A stretch of 64,000 nucleotides of DNA from Pseudomonas sp. S37 (GCF_016658545.1 NZ_JACVZC010000001.1:1-64000), one strand, 5' to 3'. Counted from the stretch's first letter, positions 47,551-57,954 are shown. A program made the numbers and translations. The notes: generated from the sequence alone by a model not told the origin.

Positions 47551-48540
47551 TCAGTGCGCTTCATATTGATCGCGGTATGCTTTCGGTGTGACACCTAGGT
47601 GCCGCTGAAATACTCTCCTCATGTGTTCTTCTGAGCCGAATCCACATTGTGCGGCGATACGCTTCAAAGCTACGTCTTCATCAGCTAGCAAACGTCGTGC
47701 GCGCTCGAGCCTCGCGCGCTCTATGAATTCAGAGGGCGAGCTTTCGGTTTGACGTTGAAAGACCCGCCGCAGGTTGCGAGTGCTCATGTTCGCCTGGGAT
47801 GCAAGTGTTTCTAGAGTAAGATCCCGGCTAAGGTTTTGAAGAATCCAGATCTGTAATTCTCTTATTCCGGAATGCGGAGTCATCTGGCTACCGAGATGCT
47901 GGCTAAACTGAGACTGCCCGCCGGGACGCTTTAGATAGACGACTAGCTCTCGCGCTATGGTTAATGCCAGATCCTGTCCGAGATCCTGCTCTACTAAAGC
48001 TAGGCTCAAATCTATAGCCGCCGATACGCCGGCACACGTCCAAATCCGTCCGTTTTGAATGAAAATGGCATCAGCGTTGACATTGATTTCCGGAAATTCG
48101 GTAGCGAGCCGGGTAGCAACGCTCCAGTGAGTGGTTGCGTCAAGGCCATCCAGGACACCCGCTTGCGCGAGAAAAAAAGCCCCAGAGCAGACGCCCACGA
48201 GCCGATCAATCCGGGATGCTGCGTGTCTGCACCAATCAACGATAGGGCGATGCTGATGTACTGCTGTTGTAATGTCACGGGCGCCAACAATCAGCGCGGT
48301 GTTAGGCAGGATTCTGCTCCGCAGAGATTCCGCATCGAGTCTGGCTAACGTGTCGGATTGAATCGAGCCCGCCTCTGGCGCGACTAAGTGGAGGTCGTAA
48401 AGGGGAGGCTCGCCGCTCGCTGTCAAATGCGCATTGGCGTAGTCAAACACCGTGAGCGCACCTACAGCTTCGAGGGACTTGAAGCCGGGATAAATGACAA
48501 TGTGTACGGTGTGGAGGGCCGGTGCATCGGTTAGCCTCAT
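47551..48540 (-). CDS. GlxA-family AraC-type regulator (copy 1)
   Basis: 329 residues. An N-terminal DJ-1/PfpI-like domain (VCSGAFFLAQAGVLDGLDAT, with the nucleophile-elbow-type Cys) is followed by an AraC double HTH (LAAQCGFGSEEHMRRVFQRH). Same length as and closely similar to the protein at 51.7 kb, and likewise divergent from a formaldehyde-dehydrogenase-type gene. It probably responds to an aldehyde- or amine-derived signal; inference only. Confidence 0.83.
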   Translation of the reverse strand: MRLTDAPALHTVHIVIYPGFKSLEAVGALTVFDYANAHLTASGEPPLYDLHLVAPEAGSIQSDTLARLDAESLRSRILPNTALIVGARDITTAVHQHRPIVDWCRHAASRIDRLVGVCSGAFFLAQAGVLDGLDATTHWSVATRLATEFPEINVNADAIFIQNGRIWTCAGVSAAIDLSLALVEQDLGQDLALTIARELVVYLKRPGGQSQFSQHLGSQMTPHSGIRELQIWILQNLSRDLTLETLASQANMSTRNLRRVFQRQTESSPSEFIERARLERARRLLADEDVALKRIAAQCGFGSEEHMRRVFQRHLGVTPKAYRDQYEAH

Positions 48541-48640
48541 TGGATAGGTTCCTTGGCTGTGGCAATCGGACAGACTTCAAGCGAATGTGGCCAACCTGAG
48601 GCGGGTGGTCTTGCAGACGCAATCAGCTGTTGTATCTTTT

Positions 48641-48658
48641 GATACGTTATAACCTAAC
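48641..48658. promoter_or_regulatory. Zur-like site upstream of the second formaldehyde dehydrogenase
   Basis: GATACGTTATAACCTAAC: the left half and centre match the palindrome of the other sites exactly, the right half is imperfect. It ends 11 bases before the ATG, so a bound repressor would block transcription start. Confidence 0.55.
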
Positions 48659-48669
48659 GGAGTACAACA

Positions 48670-49875
48670 ATGAAAACACGTGCCGCTATCGCTTGGGGGC
48701 CTAATCAGCCACTAGAATTTGAAGAAGTTGACCTTGAGGGCCCAAAAGACGGGGAAGTGCTCGTCCGGATCGTCACGACCAGCCTTTGTCACACGGACGT
48801 CTTCACTTTGTCCGGGCGAGATCCTGAAGGGAAATTTCCTTGCATCCTCGGTCACGAGGGGGTGGGTATTGTTGAGGACGTAGGCCGCGGCGTTACGTCC
48901 GTGAAGCCAGGCGATCATGTCATTCCGCTGTATACGCCAGAAGATCCAAACTGCCCCTTCATCAAATCTGGTAAGACCAACCTTAGCCAGTCTATTCGAA
49001 AGACCCAGGGCGAAGGACTAATGCCTGATGGCACAAGTCGTTTTTCCTATAAGGGACGGACAATTTTCCACTACATGGGTACATCCACATTCAGTGAGTA
49101 CACCGTTTTGCCCGAAATTGCCGTTGCTAAAATCGATCCTGCAGCTCCGCTGGCCAAGGCTTCGATTATGGGTTGTGCGATTCCGACGGGCATTGGTGCT
49201 GTCCGGAACACTGCCAAGGTTCGTCCGGGTGATACCGTTGCTGTATTCGGCCTGGGCGCTGTCGGAATGGCAGTTATCCAAGGAGCTGTTCTCCAAGGGG
49301 CGAAACGTATCATCGGCATTGACGTTAACCCCAACAAGTTCCCATTAGCCATGTCTCTTGGAGCGACTGAGTGCGTAAATCCTAGGGACTACAACGAGCC
49401 ACTTCAAAACGTCATCATTGACATGACGAATGGTGGTGTAGATTTCTCTTTTGAATGCGTGGGTAATGTCGAACTCATGCGAGCCGCGCTTGAATGCTGC
49501 CACAAAGGATGGGGAGAAAGTATCATCATCGGCGTGGCCGGCGCTGGAGAAGAAATCGCTACCCGACCGTTCCAATTAGTGACTGGTCGAGTGTGGAAGG
49601 GGAGCGCTTTTGGCGGGGTATTGGGTCGGTCTGAGCTTCCAGGCATGGTTGATGAATGGCTTCGTGGTGAGATTAACGTTGATCCATACATCACTCACAA
49701 TATGGATCATGAAACACTGAACCATGCATTTGACCTTCTGAAGCGTGGTGAGGCGATTCGTTCGGTAATCCATTACCAAGAGCGTGAGACACTTAGCCAT
49801 GATTTGCCTGGAGTGATCATTGATCGTAACGGGCGCGTGATTCCAAAGCCGGAACTGAAGCATACACCTGCTTGA
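48670..49875 (+). CDS. Class III alcohol dehydrogenase lacking the structural zinc site
   Basis: 401 residues. Like S-(hydroxymethyl)glutathione dehydrogenase it keeps the catalytic zinc ligands (C40 in SLCHTD, H62/E63 in LGHEG, Cys in MGCAIPTG), the glutathione-binding residues in SGRDPEG and SIRKTQGEG, and the Rossmann motif GLGAVG. The structural zinc lobe reads PED92PNC95PFI98KSGKTNLS106 where the neighbour FrmA has four Cys: three of four are lost. A ~30-residue C-terminal extension (from YQERETLSH) is extra. A Zur-like site directly precedes it. I infer a zinc-sparing stand-in for FrmA. ATG with GGAG nine bases upstream. Confidence 0.8.
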   Translation: MKTRAAIAWGPNQPLEFEEVDLEGPKDGEVLVRIVTTSLCHTDVFTLSGRDPEGKFPCILGHEGVGIVEDVGRGVTSVKPGDHVIPLYTPEDPNCPFIKSGKTNLSQSIRKTQGEGLMPDGTSRFSYKGRTIFHYMGTSTFSEYTVLPEIAVAKIDPAAPLAKASIMGCAIPTGIGAVRNTAKVRPGDTVAVFGLGAVGMAVIQGAVLQGAKRIIGIDVNPNKFPLAMSLGATECVNPRDYNEPLQNVIIDMTNGGVDFSFECVGNVELMRAALECCHKGWGESIIIGVAGAGEEIATRPFQLVTGRVWKGSAFGGVLGRSELPGMVDEWLRGEINVDPYITHNMDHETLNHAFDLLKRGEAIRSVIHYQERETLSHDLPGVIIDRNGRVIPKPELKHTPA

Positions 49876-49883
49876 ATATAGAG

Positions 49884-49912
49884 CGGCCCTGTCTAAGGCA
49901 GGGCCGTTCTCG
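49884..49912 (+). terminator. Rho-independent-like terminator
   Basis: CGGCCCTG - TCTAAGG - CAGGGCCG followed by TTCTCGTT, 9 bases after the dehydrogenase stop. Confidence 0.75.
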
Positions 49913-50006
49913 TTGGGTTAGACCTGCTTGTTGTGATGTCGTAATTCTATATATATTAATGATAATTTGAGTCAACCGTATGGCCTGAGTCGGTGAGGGT
50001 AATGCA

Positions 50007-50141
50007 ATGAAGCAAATCACAAAAGAGAAGTGTAGCTTGAGACTGACCTCCTTGAATAATCGCCAGTTAGTCGGTGCGGGAGTTTTCTTGGGAGGGTGGT
50101 TTCTTATCATAAGCTATCTAGTTATCCATCAGTCGGGTTAA
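50007..50141 (+). CDS. Small single-pass membrane protein (44 aa)
   Basis: ATG at 50007 with GAGGG seven bases upstream. MKQITKEKCSLRLTSLNNRQ is followed by a membrane helix (LVGAGVFLGGWFLIISYLVI) and HQSG. A Fur-like AT-rich stretch (TTAATGATAATTTGAG) lies about 40 bases upstream, weakly suggesting metal control. No family recognised. Confidence 0.5.
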   Translation: MKQITKEKCSLRLTSLNNRQLVGAGVFLGGWFLIISYLVIHQSG

Positions 50142-50740
50142 AAAGCGACCGCCACTGAGTCAGTAAATGAAAAGGGATCGAAGCGGCGCGTAAAACCTTT
50201 AGTAACCCGCCACCGCTACCTCTAACCCGCAAGAGTGTTCACACTAGAGGTGCGACAGGAAGGCTGAAGGGCAGCGCCATCTCCAGGGGGAATACGCTCA
50301 TCTCAAACAACTGATGAAAAATAAAGGGATGATGTTTTTTCTATTTTTCCCCTGTGTGAGTATTTTGTACACATAATTTGAATTGCAGGTCATTTCCTAG
50401 GTGCGATATGTTGTCTGGCAATATGTCGTCAGAAGAAAGTAAGGTTGAACTTCTGTGAGTGGAGGCTGGTTTATATCGCTTCTATCTCGAAGCTTTAGTT
50501 TATTGTGTAGCGATTGCGTGCGTGCTTAATTATAATATTATTTTGCTTCGTCTACTATCGAGTGATTGTGGTGGCTGATAGTGGCGGAAAGTTTGGGGGG
50601 GTTGTCTTTGGTTCTACTCAAAGCTAACGAATGTAACGGCGTGTAAGCTTGAGTACTTCAAATTTATATTGGTGGGTATGTGTGGGGCTGTGGTTGATAA
50701 GTAAATCTCTTCTAGCATGATGTGAATAGAAGGAAGTGAA
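50142..50740. other. AT-rich intergenic region
   Basis: Six hundred bases with no supported gene, noticeably AT-rich towards the right; it must hold the promoter of the orphan binding protein. No Zur-like palindrome was seen here. Confidence 0.5.
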
Positions 50741-51634
50741 ATGAGACTGTCTCGTGCTGTGGTTGCACTAATGAGCTCAATTGGTTGGCTGTTCGGTAGT
50801 TCAGTGGCATGCGCGAATACGCTTAACGTTGTATCAAGCTTTACCGTACTTGCCGATGTTATCAAAAACGTAGGTGGTGATGGTGTCAAGGTGAGGAGCA
50901 TTGTCCCTCCAAATGGCGATCCCCACAAATTTGAGCCCTCACCAGCTGACGCAAAATCGCTGAAGGAGGCTGATATCACATTCATCAGCGGCTTAGGATT
51001 AGAAAGTTGGTTTGAACGGCTAGCTCTGGCCTCAGGAAATCAAAATCCACCGGTCGTTGTGTCCGAAGGAATTAAGCCAATCACTTTTTCTGAAGGCCGA
51101 AAAACGAAAATAGATCCTCATGTATGGAACAGTGTGGCAAATGTTAAACTCTGGGTGACTAAGATTGAGGCGGAGTTAACCAAAGCAGATCCTAATCAAG
51201 CGAAGAAATTTAGTGATAATGCGGACTCTTACCTAGCTAAGCTTGATGCTTTAAATCAGCTCATTATCATACAGCTCGCTGAGGTACCACTTGCGCAACG
51301 AAGAGTGTTAACGAGTCATGATGCGTTTGGATATTATGCAATGGAATACGGAGTGAGTTTCCTCTCACCTCTGGGCCTTTCCACTGAGATAGAAGCATCC
51401 GCGGCTGATATAGCTACGTTGATTGACCAAATTCGACGAGAGGGGGTTAGGGTATATTTCACTGAGAACTCAAATGACTCTCGGCTTGTGTCTCAGATTG
51501 CGAATGCCACTGGAGCTAAGACAGGTGGTGTTCTTTACCCGGAATCTCTTTCAGATGAGAATGGCCCCGCATCAAACTATATTAAGCTGATGGAATACAA
51601 TACGCGACAAATAGTGCGGGCGACTATGCTGTGA
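50741..51634 (+). CDS. Orphan zinc-type substrate-binding protein (paralogue of the 26.7 kb protein)
   Basis: 297 residues, the same length as the protein at 26.7 kb and highly similar. Signal peptide (MRLSRAVVALMSSIGWLFGS, then SVACA). Metal ligands H62 (GDPHKFEPSP), His in DPHVWN, His in SHDAFGYY and acidic residue in ENSNDSRL are kept. It has no ATPase or permease of its own, so it would have to share those at 25 kb. Its codons are AT-richer than the 26.7 kb copy. GAAGGAAGTGAA precedes the ATG. Confidence 0.82.
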   Translation: MRLSRAVVALMSSIGWLFGSSVACANTLNVVSSFTVLADVIKNVGGDGVKVRSIVPPNGDPHKFEPSPADAKSLKEADITFISGLGLESWFERLALASGNQNPPVVVSEGIKPITFSEGRKTKIDPHVWNSVANVKLWVTKIEAELTKADPNQAKKFSDNADSYLAKLDALNQLIIIQLAEVPLAQRRVLTSHDAFGYYAMEYGVSFLSPLGLSTEIEASAADIATLIDQIRREGVRVYFTENSNDSRLVSQIANATGAKTGGVLYPESLSDENGPASNYIKLMEYNTRQIVRATML

Positions 51635-51639
51635 TTTAG

Positions 51640-51678
51640 GCACACGGAGTTCTCTCGGCTAATGAGATCTCCGCGTGC
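51640..51678. terminator. Hairpin between convergent genes
   Basis: GCACACGGAG and CTCCGCGTGC, pairing across a 19-base loop, lie between the orphan binding protein and the second GlxA-like gene. Confidence 0.5.
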
Positions 51679-51720
51679 GACACAGCGAGCGTTTCTGATG
51701 TAAATGGCGCACTGCTTAGG

Positions 51721-52710
51721 TCACGTTTTTGTAAACCGGTCGCGGTATTCTTTGGGCGTTACTGATAGAAACTTTTTAAAAGCAAGGCGCATATGGTCAG
51801 CGCTAGTAAAGCCGCTCATGAACGATACTGTTTTGATGGGCAGGCTTCCACCGCTTAGCAACCGCCTGGCATGATCAATTCTGGCTTGATCTAGGAACTG
51901 GGATGGGCACATGCCCACTTCTTTGCTGAATGTTCTGGTGAAATGTCTTGTGCTCATAGCCGAGCGCTCAGCCATAGAGGCTACGGACATTTTGCTATTG
52001 AGATTCTCAATTACCCAATTTTGGATTTCACGCATGCTTGTGTTCTGCGTTCTTTGTGAAACTAAATTTGCACTGAACTGTGATTGTCCACCAGGCCGCT
52101 TAAGGAAGATTACTAGATCCTGAGCAACTTCAAGTGCTAGCCGATGACCATGATCCTCCTCTACAAACGCTAACGCTAAATCAATCGATGCACTGACCCC
52201 TGCAGATGTCCAGAAGTTCGCGTCTCTGATATAGATGGAATCAATATCTAGCTTCACTTCCGGATATTTCTTCGCAAAAGCATCATTCATCCTCCAGTGT
52301 GTGGTGGCTCGTCGACCATTCAATAATCCTGTAGCTGCAAGGAAAAATGCGCCAGAACATAGTGCGGCGAAGCGTGGAGTGCTGGGTGCGGCTCGATGGA
52401 TCCACTCGATAATCGATGGATTTTCGATTACTGCATTCTCGATGTAGTGAGCACCCACGACGAGAATTGAGTGGGCATCGGTAGACATTTCTAGGTCAAT
52501 TGTCGCATCCAGGGTCATGATTGTATCTGATGGTACAGGGCCGATTTTGCTTGAACGGATAGCGACCCTGTAGCCCGGCGGATAGCCGTAAGACTCCAAA
52601 ATCCTATTGGCATAGCTGAATACGGTCATTGGGCCGATTGCTTCAAAGGCTTTGAAACCTCGGTAGATAACCAGCTCAATTGACCTGGTCTGGTAGTCGT
52701 CTAAGAGCAT
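51721..52710 (-). CDS. GlxA-family AraC-type regulator (copy 2)
   Basis: 329 residues. DJ-1/PfpI-like domain (LCSGAFFLAATGLLNGRRAT) and AraC HTH (FMSGFTSADHMRLAFKKFLS). It is divergent from frmA, 126 bp away, as copy 1 is from the second dehydrogenase. As I recall it, the caffeine cluster of P. putida CBB5 also has an AraC-type gene beside frmA. It probably controls frmA and its downstream gene. Confidence 0.83.
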   Translation of the reverse strand: MLLDDYQTRSIELVIYRGFKAFEAIGPMTVFSYANRILESYGYPPGYRVAIRSSKIGPVPSDTIMTLDATIDLEMSTDAHSILVVGAHYIENAVIENPSIIEWIHRAAPSTPRFAALCSGAFFLAATGLLNGRRATTHWRMNDAFAKKYPEVKLDIDSIYIRDANFWTSAGVSASIDLALAFVEEDHGHRLALEVAQDLVIFLKRPGGQSQFSANLVSQRTQNTSMREIQNWVIENLNSKMSVASMAERSAMSTRHFTRTFSKEVGMCPSQFLDQARIDHARRLLSGGSLPIKTVSFMSGFTSADHMRLAFKKFLSVTPKEYRDRFTKT

Positions 52711-52821
52711 TTCGTTTTTCTCCCATGTCCCAAATCGACGGCAGTTTGGCCGACATCGACGGAGCTTGTGGACTCAAGATAGTGGGGGAGGGCGTAAGCT
52801 GCGATCACAACCTCCCCGTAA

Positions 52822-53949
<1,128 letters not shown>

Positions 53950-53970
53950 ACAGCAATTTACGAGGTAAGT

Positions 53971-54354
53971 ATGAGCGTGTTTACACATGTGACCGTTGGC
54001 ACTAACTCTCTTGATAAGGCTAGAGCTTTTTACGATGAGGTTCTGAGCGAGATTGGTCTCCAACGTCTGGCTGATCTCGGAGACAATGGGTCGATTTGGG
54101 GCGTTGATAATCCTTCGTTTTTTGTGCTTAAACCCGCGAATGGTCAGCCGGCGACTGTTGGCAACGGAGTGACTATAAGCTTCGAAGCTCCAAGTCGAGC
54201 GGCAATCGATGCCTTCCATGCTAGAGCTCTAGAGTTAGGTGGCAAGGATGAAGGCAAGCCAGGTGAGCGCGGTTGGGCTGAAAATGCTTATGCCGCTTAC
54301 GTACGCGACCTAGACGGTAATAAACTGGCTGTGTACTCATTTAAGAAGCCTTAA
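53971..54354 (+). CDS. VOC-family (glyoxalase/bleomycin-resistance-like) protein
   Basis: 127 residues, one betaalphabetabetabeta pair (FTHVTVGTNSLDKARAFYDE; AAYVRDLDGNKLAVYSFKKP). Lies 21 bp after frmA with GAGG before its ATG and is co-transcribed. A role in handling a glutathione or formaldehyde adduct is plausible but unproved. Confidence 0.8.
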   Translation: MSVFTHVTVGTNSLDKARAFYDEVLSEIGLQRLADLGDNGSIWGVDNPSFFVLKPANGQPATVGNGVTISFEAPSRAAIDAFHARALELGGKDEGKPGERGWAENAYAAYVRDLDGNKLAVYSFKKP

Positions 54355-54376
54355 AGATTTGGACGTAGCGAGTTTT

Positions 54377-54440
54377 ACGGCCTCTTAGGAGGCCGTCTTT
54401 TTTTGCAAAAAATAAGGTGGCGCTATGCGCCACCTTATTT
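54377..54440. terminator. Two terminators between convergent transcripts
   Basis: ACGGCCTC-TTAG-GAGGCCGT plus a T-run (54377-54404) ends the frmA transcript; the 14-bp perfect hairpin AAATAAGGTGGCGC-TAT-GCGCCACCTTATTT (54410-54440) ends ndmA on the other strand. Confidence 0.9.
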
Positions 54441-54447
54441 TAGCCAG

Positions 54448-55503
54448 CTATGTGTAACTACGATCACTTTCGATTACTGGATCTAGAAGAGCGCTTCGGA
54501 AGGCTTGAGCCCCTTCCTTGTGAGCTTCCTTCAGCTCGCGAAGCCATTTCCTGTACTGGATAGACACCTTGTCAGCTACTACTGAGACTTCGTCAGCAGG
54601 AGCATCCTTGGGCCATTGAGACTCAATCACTGGTTTGTCTTCGGCGAAGACCAGGTCATTAAAGGCAATGTGCAGATAATCAGAATCGTCAGCTTGCTCC
54701 CTCGCAAATAACAGGAAGTTCTTGGTCGTAGTATCGTCTATTGGGCACGAAACGTTAAACAGGACATGCAGTGATTTACTTGAGTATTTCGCTACTTCCA
54801 GGTTGATAGCGAATGGCATGCTGCAGGTATAGGAAAACGAGCCGATGGGCGCCTGGTTCGGGACGGCCATGTCCTCAGGTGTATCATAAATGAAGCGGAA
54901 CTGACCGTTGAATCTGTCCATTGGGACGATTGGAGGCTCGGCATTATTTGGGTCAAACAGCGTGCCTGGATGAATAAAAGCGAAGTGTGAGAAGTCAGTG
55001 AAATTTTCCCAGCGGCGCTCCGCTGTTGCGTTCCACCAATAAGGTTCTTGGATAACGATTCGCAACCTGGGATCACTTGCAGCACTGAAATAAGGAATTT
55101 CAGTGCATGCGTAGCTTGAGTCTAATCTGACCCAAATCAGACCATAGCGCTCTTCACAATCGAATCGCTGCACTTTTGCTCGGTTTGGAATTGGGCTATT
55201 GGGACAAGCCGGCACCAGTTTGCAAGCGCCCTCGCTGTCGTACTGCCATCCATGATACGGGCATTGAAGGCGGTCGTTCGCAATTGTACCCAACGAGAGC
55301 TTCGCGGATCGATGCGCACACCGATCGTGCATAGCAACATACTCACCACCTAGCTTTGCCACTACCAACTGCTCACTGAGAAGCGTAACGGCCATTGGCC
55401 CAAGACTCGAGGGGTGAGCTTTCTCCAGTTCCGTTACGGTACAAACGGGATGCCAAAAGTGGCGGAGATATTCACGGTCATTATTAATGATTGCCTGTTC
55501 CAT
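54448..55503 (-). CDS. ndmA: Methylxanthine N1-demethylase (Rieske oxygenase)
   Basis: 351 residues, the size of P. putida CBB5 NdmA, which removes the N1-methyl of caffeine/theophylline as formaldehyde with electrons from NdmD. Rieske ligands C62, H64, C81, H84 (DRCAH ... LQCPYHGW) and the mononuclear iron block NFTDFSHFAFIH are present. The ATG at 55503 has AAAGG upstream. It is transcribed opposite to ndmB. Exact N1 versus N3 preference rests on my recollection of strong similarity to NdmA (shared EQAIIN, EYLRHFWHPVCTVTELEKAH). Confidence 0.88.
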   Translation of the reverse strand: MEQAIINNDREYLRHFWHPVCTVTELEKAHPSSLGPMAVTLLSEQLVVAKLGGEYVAMHDRCAHRSAKLSLGTIANDRLQCPYHGWQYDSEGACKLVPACPNSPIPNRAKVQRFDCEERYGLIWVRLDSSYACTEIPYFSAASDPRLRIVIQEPYWWNATAERRWENFTDFSHFAFIHPGTLFDPNNAEPPIVPMDRFNGQFRFIYDTPEDMAVPNQAPIGSFSYTCSMPFAINLEVAKYSSKSLHVLFNVSCPIDDTTTKNFLLFAREQADDSDYLHIAFNDLVFAEDKPVIESQWPKDAPADEVSVVADKVSIQYRKWLRELKEAHKEGAQAFRSALLDPVIESDRSYT

Positions 55504-55629
55504 GTATGTAGCCTTTGTGGATGACGTTATTTTGTTAGCAGCTCCCCACGATCGGGTTGCCATGTCTCCTACTTCTACTCACAGAAAGGTTAAACACACT
55601 CTATTTATGTGTTGACACCATTCGTATGG

Positions 55630-55662
55630 CTGGTACGTCAGATCTAAGATCTGGTACACCAG
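55630..55662. promoter_or_regulatory. Two tandem GntR-type operators upstream of ndmA
   Basis: CTGGTACGTCAG (55630-55641) and CTGGTACACCAG (55651-55662), 21 bases apart, close variants of the palindrome CTGGTATACCAG before ndmB and ndmC. They lie 127-159 bases upstream of ndmA. Confidence 0.6.
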
Positions 55663-56168
55663 AAAAGGTAGAGCATTTTTTGGAATGCTGTCAACTCCCA
55701 GCAGTGCTGGCGGGGAGAATGCTTCTTGATAAGCAGGTCTGAATTAGAGCTTTAACTAAGTAATTTGCCTCGACTAGTAGCAATCTGGAGCTCATTAAAA
55801 GGTAGGGGAAGGAAACATTGAGACGTTTACGTTGCACCAATGCGTTACGTTTAGTACGAAGCGTGCACATTTTTCGGGCATTCATAGCCTCTTATTAAAA
55901 AGCATTGTGGAATATAAAGTACCAAAGCCATCCTTTTTAATGACTTTTCTGTAGGTGTAATTGATCAAATAGCGCCGTAAGTAACGACGCTAAGTATCAA
56001 AATTCAAATTTTATTCGCTAATGCAGGGAATTGTGTTCCCCTGAGTAACAGACTTAAGATGTATACAATTTTAGATGTATAGCTAACGAATCTTGACTAA
56101 AGCGTTTGGCGTAATTTTTGCTCTCAGCTGAACCTGACTCGTAGGTCAGGTGATGAGGAGCTCGTCGA
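55663..56168. other. Divergent intergenic region between ndmA and the Tsx-like gene
   Basis: About 500 AT-rich bases with no supported gene. It holds a TGTATACA core (56060-56067) and, just before the porin start, an inverted repeat ACCTGAC-TCGTAG-GTCAGGT (56132-56151) that shares TGACYCKTAGGTCA with a site at 57.79 kb. Confidence 0.5.
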
Positions 56169-56957
56169 GTGAAATCAACAAAAAAATGTTTGGGAATTTT
56201 GGCTGCGACCGTGTTGACACCCTCAGCTTACGCTGGAGATATGCTGCTTTGGCATCAAGAGAGCGTCAGCTATCAGTATGGGAAGGATTTCAAGGTAGAT
56301 CCGAGGCGAATGCAAATCATAACATTCGAGCATACCAGTGGCTGGGCGTGGGGGGACTTCTTCTTCTTCATTGATAATTACTGGTATCCCGGCTCACAAA
56401 CTGACTATGACGGTCATCACGGAATTTATTCTGAATACTCTCCCCGGTTCTCTCTATCCAAAATGACGGGCAACTCATTTAGTTGGGGTATTGTGAAGGA
56501 TGTCTTAATTGCGACGACGATTGAATGGGATAATAATCGAAGCAAAGGTCGCGATGATCAAGTTAACTATCTTATAGGGCCAGGCTTCGACTTATCTATC
56601 CCTGGGTTTGATTATTTCATGCTGAACTTCTACTACCGGAAGCCGGAAGGCGGGGAGGGGATGGGTGGTTGGCAGGTCACACCCGTTTGGTCGTATACGA
56701 TACCTGTAGGAAGAAGCGATATTTTAGTCGATGGTTATATCGACTGGGTGATAGGTGATAAGTACGGGCTAAAGCACAACTTTCACTTCAATCCTCAAGT
56801 CAAATACGATATCGGGAAGTTGCTGTGGGGGGCGCCGAAGAAGCTCTATGTCGGAGTGGAGTATGACTACTGGTCTAACAAGTATGGGATAGAGAACACG
56901 GCGCAGTATAAAACTGACCAGAGCGTCACCAGCGCAATGATCAAGTATCACTTTTAA
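56169..56957 (+). CDS. Tsx-like nucleoside-type outer-membrane channel
   Basis: 262 residues. Signal peptide (MKSTKKCLGILAATVLTPSA, YA) and a Tsx-like barrel (QIITFEHTSGWAWGDFFFFI; terminal IKYHF). Tsx channels pass nucleosides, so entry of xanthine derivatives is likely. GTG start at 56169 behind GAGGAGCTCGTCGA. Ends in a hairpin shared with gntR. Confidence 0.8.
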   Translation: MKSTKKCLGILAATVLTPSAYAGDMLLWHQESVSYQYGKDFKVDPRRMQIITFEHTSGWAWGDFFFFIDNYWYPGSQTDYDGHHGIYSEYSPRFSLSKMTGNSFSWGIVKDVLIATTIEWDNNRSKGRDDQVNYLIGPGFDLSIPGFDYFMLNFYYRKPEGGEGMGGWQVTPVWSYTIPVGRSDILVDGYIDWVIGDKYGLKHNFHFNPQVKYDIGKLLWGAPKKLYVGVEYDYWSNKYGIENTAQYKTDQSVTSAMIKYHF

Positions 56958-56964
56958 TGTGCTT

Positions 56965-56987
56965 ATGCGGGGGCGTAGCCCCCGCAT
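56965..56987. terminator. Bidirectional hairpin
   Basis: ATGCGGGGGC-GTA-GCCCCCGCAT just after the porin stop, abutting the end of the convergent gntR gene. Confidence 0.75.
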
Positions 56988-57649
56988 TAGATCTGAAGTG
57001 CAAACTTAAGATTTACGTCAGGCGAGCGCGCGGCGTCGAACTTATACCCTTTGATCACTAGGTTATAATGGGATGCCAGTAGTTCTTTAGCCGCAACAGC
57101 ATCTTTACGCTCTAAACAGCCAACAAGCTCGGCATGCTCATTACGCAGTTTGCAGTAGTCAAAACCTACACGGTATAGAGCATTGATCAATGCTTCCCGC
57201 CGGCGCAGCTGCGCATGAATCTGATCGATTGTGTTATTACCCAGAAAGGAAATCAGCAACGAGTGAAATCCTCGGCCTAGCTTGTCTCCTTCATCAGCAA
57301 GCCCGCATTGGTGCGCGGTGTGCTCTTTATGCGTATGGACACGCAGCTCGTCGAGCTGCTGACTTGTAATGCATTGGATGAGCTGATCGATGACACCACT
57401 CTCTAGCACAAGCAGCATTTGATAAAGCTCAAAGGCATCATCGAAGGTTGGGCACCAAACGCTGGTCGAGCGCTTAGGCGAAATTTCGACAAGCTTGTCC
57501 TGGGATAGGCGGATCAACGCTTGGCGCACAACGGTGCGGCTTACGTTAAAAAGCTCAGCGATCTCACGCTCGTTCAGCTTTGTCCCTGGGGGCAGTCGGC
57601 GGTGATAAATGGCGTCTGAAATAGCGGCGACAATTGTCTGGGTCAGCAT
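56987..57649 (-). CDS. GntR/FCD-family transcriptional regulator
   Basis: 220 residues. N-terminal GntR winged helix (LPPGTKLNEREIAELFNVSR then TVVRQALIRLS) and a helical FCD effector domain. Its position within the ndm genes and the FadR-type palindromes TGGTATACCA around it make it the likely methylxanthine-responsive regulator. Divergent from ndmB. Confidence 0.87.
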   Translation of the reverse strand: MLTQTIVAAISDAIYHRRLPPGTKLNEREIAELFNVSRTVVRQALIRLSQDKLVEISPKRSTSVWCPTFDDAFELYQMLLVLESGVIDQLIQCITSQQLDELRVHTHKEHTAHQCGLADEGDKLGRGFHSLLISFLGNNTIDQIHAQLRRREALINALYRVGFDYCKLRNEHAELVGCLERKDAVAAKELLASHYNLVIKGYKFDAARSPDVNLKFALQI

Positions 57650-57771
57650 GATCTACCTTAGCCCTCTCGTTCGTTGGGCGTGCACGGGTTGCGAACATAG
57701 CACCAAAATGTAACACGACACCAACTGTGTCACCGTTTGAAACACGCGCCGTACACAAAAATTGAACGCAT

Positions 57772-57812
57772 TGTATACAGATTCGTGAGTTATTCTGACC
57801 CTTAGGTCAGAA
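57772..57812. promoter_or_regulatory. Palindromes in the gntR-ndmB intergenic region
   Basis: TGTATACA (57772-57779, within TTGTATACAG) and TTCTGACC-CTTA-GGTCAGAA (57793-57812) lie 120-165 bases upstream of gntR. The second shares TGACYCKTAGGTCA with 56.13 kb. Either could be autoregulatory. Confidence 0.5.
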
Positions 57813-57954
57813 AAATGCATTATTAAACAATAGGATAACAGAGTAAGCACACCTCCGATGGATCGATCTGGCACGGAATCTGCTCTGTTTTTGGCTCAAC
57901 CACGTACCTGCAAGCGGATACAAAAAAACTATCCGTCGTAAAAAACCGGCTAAA

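Noticed and set aside
55691..55885. 64-codon minus-strand frame between ndmA and tsx
   Set aside because: No family, poor start, AT-rich region with operator-like palindromes; more likely non-coding.
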